Of a DNA stretch of 6,168 nucleotides, positions 5,579 to 6,168 are shown piece by piece. The stretch comes from Micrococcales bacterium. Lineage in GTDB: Bacteria > Actinomycetota > Actinomycetes > S36-B12. The notes beneath the pieces were generated by a model, which worked only from the letters and a program-made list of their open reading frames with translations, was not told the DNA's origin and did not search any database. Location: positions 1 to 6,168 of the forward strand of contig NZLD01000096.1 of NCBI GenBank assembly GCA_002694095.1, read 5' to 3'. Each line of letters begins with the position of its first letter. Within the stretch, counting starts at the first letter, position 1. Position numbers and translations under genes: made by a program.

Positions 5579-6168
5579 ATGGAACAGGCAGGGGAGGCCA
5601 GGCAACATTCTGTTCTCGGGAAGACTTTTCACTGGGGCTTCATAATCCTTTACGCATATGGTATCCTCAAGCAGATCGATGAGTTGGAGGAGCTCGAGGA
5701 CTCCGCGTTGCTAGCCTTCGAGGTCGCCTTCGCTGCAGTATTCCTCGGTATTGTGATGATTCGGTACTCCTACATGAGAAGGTTCGAGACCTTCATGGGC
5801 GCCACTGAACCAGTCCCCCTCGCACATCGCTATCTGGCCAAGGGGATTCATACATCGATGTACCTATGCCTAGCTATGCTGCCGCTTTCGGGGCTTTTGA
5901 TAGCCGGTTTGTTCACACAGGGAGTAAAGGACGGGCCTTTGCAGGACTTCGCTCTCGCTTTGCACGAGATATCAGCCTCACTGAGCTATGTACTGATTGC
6001 TGTGCATGTCGGTGCCGCAATGTGGTCCAGGGTCAAGGGAGAGGGCGTTTGGACATCCATGGTTCCGGTATGGAAGGAGGGAGGGACCTCAAGAAACGAG
6101 TTGGTTACCAGAATTTCAAAATTAGAGAACGAGGTCTTCAACCGAGTAGAGAAGGCCCTCACATCACA
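5579..6168 (+). CDS. Cytochrome b561-family membrane protein (3' end outside window)
   Basis: This is a four-helix membrane cytochrome of the prokaryotic b561 / hydrogenase b-subunit type, which passes electrons through two b haems. 196 codons are visible with no stop before the edge. Hydrophobic stretches are at about 17-30 (FHWGFIILYAYGI, with H18), 43-62, 91-112 and 127-149. Likely haem histidines are H18 in the first helix, H91 in KGIHTSMYL at the start of the third, and H129 (ALHE) and H143 (AVHVG) in the fourth; H83 is another candidate. LPLSGLLIAG and AVHVGAAMW are typical of prokaryotic b561. The tail from about 172 is charged with spaced hydrophobics (L175, V176, I179, L182, V186, V190), possibly a helix or short coiled coil on the cytoplasmic side. 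The electron partner cannot be told: no hydrogenase or dehydrogenase subunit is nearby. Confidence 0.85.
   Translation, partial: MEQAGEARQHSVLGKTFHWGFIILYAYGILKQIDELEELEDSALLAFEVAFAAVFLGIVMIRYSYMRRFETFMGATEPVPLAHRYLAKGIHTSMYLCLAMLPLSGLLIAGLFTQGVKDGPLQDFALALHEISASLSYVLIAVHVGAAMWSRVKGEGVWTSMVPVWKEGGTSRNELVTRISKLENEVFNRVEKALTS

Noticed and set aside
5574..5645. ATG at 5574 as start of the gene after the glycosylase
   Set aside because: That frame reaches a stop after 23 codons, while ATG 5579 opens the long b561 frame.

Overview
The window looks archaeal. Most intergenic spaces carry a TATA-like AT-rich hexamer centred about 25 nt upstream of the start codon, with no room for a leader, which is the pattern of leaderless archaeal transcripts. 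Several starts are GTG, arginine is often AGG/AGA, and the gene families (a COG2108-like radical SAM protein, a di-glycine-ending ubiquitin-like protein, a Cas4-like Fe-S nuclease with OB folds) fit Euryarchaeota. The moderately high GC and the gene mix make a planktonic Marine Group II (Poseidoniales-type) or related Thermoplasmata-class genome my best guess. That placement is inference, not something a marker gene here proves.

Layout: bases 1-3566 are a tightly packed plus-strand run. It begins with a radical SAM protein already open at the left edge. Five bases later comes a short glycerophosphodiester-phosphodiesterase-like protein, and then a large PD-(D/E)XK nuclease with a Cas4/AddB-type iron-sulfur cysteine set and a C-terminal region that looks like two OB folds. 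A convergent minus-strand gene of the AIM24/TIGR00266 family ends only 2 nt from the nuclease stop. Upstream of it on the same strand lies a tRNA-Ser(CGA) with an encoded CCA end.

From the tRNA onward the genes are small and mostly have their own promoters on the plus strand. They are a MoaD/ThiS/SAMP-like beta-grasp protein divergent from the tRNA, a 42-residue lysine/arginine-rich protein with a cysteine tail, an AlkA-type HhH-GPD DNA glycosylase, and a b561-type four-helix membrane cytochrome that runs off the right edge.

Functionally this is mostly housekeeping: DNA repair (glycosylase, and probably the nuclease), sulfur transfer or protein tagging (beta-grasp protein), translation (tRNA), lipid headgroup turnover (GDPD-like) and membrane electron transfer (b561). 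I see no CRISPR array, transposon, integrase or phage module, and no gene-free stretch longer than 300 bases. The points most worth a second look are the nuclease architecture, the unrecognised 42-residue protein and the single AT-rich element that may serve both the tRNA and the beta-grasp gene.
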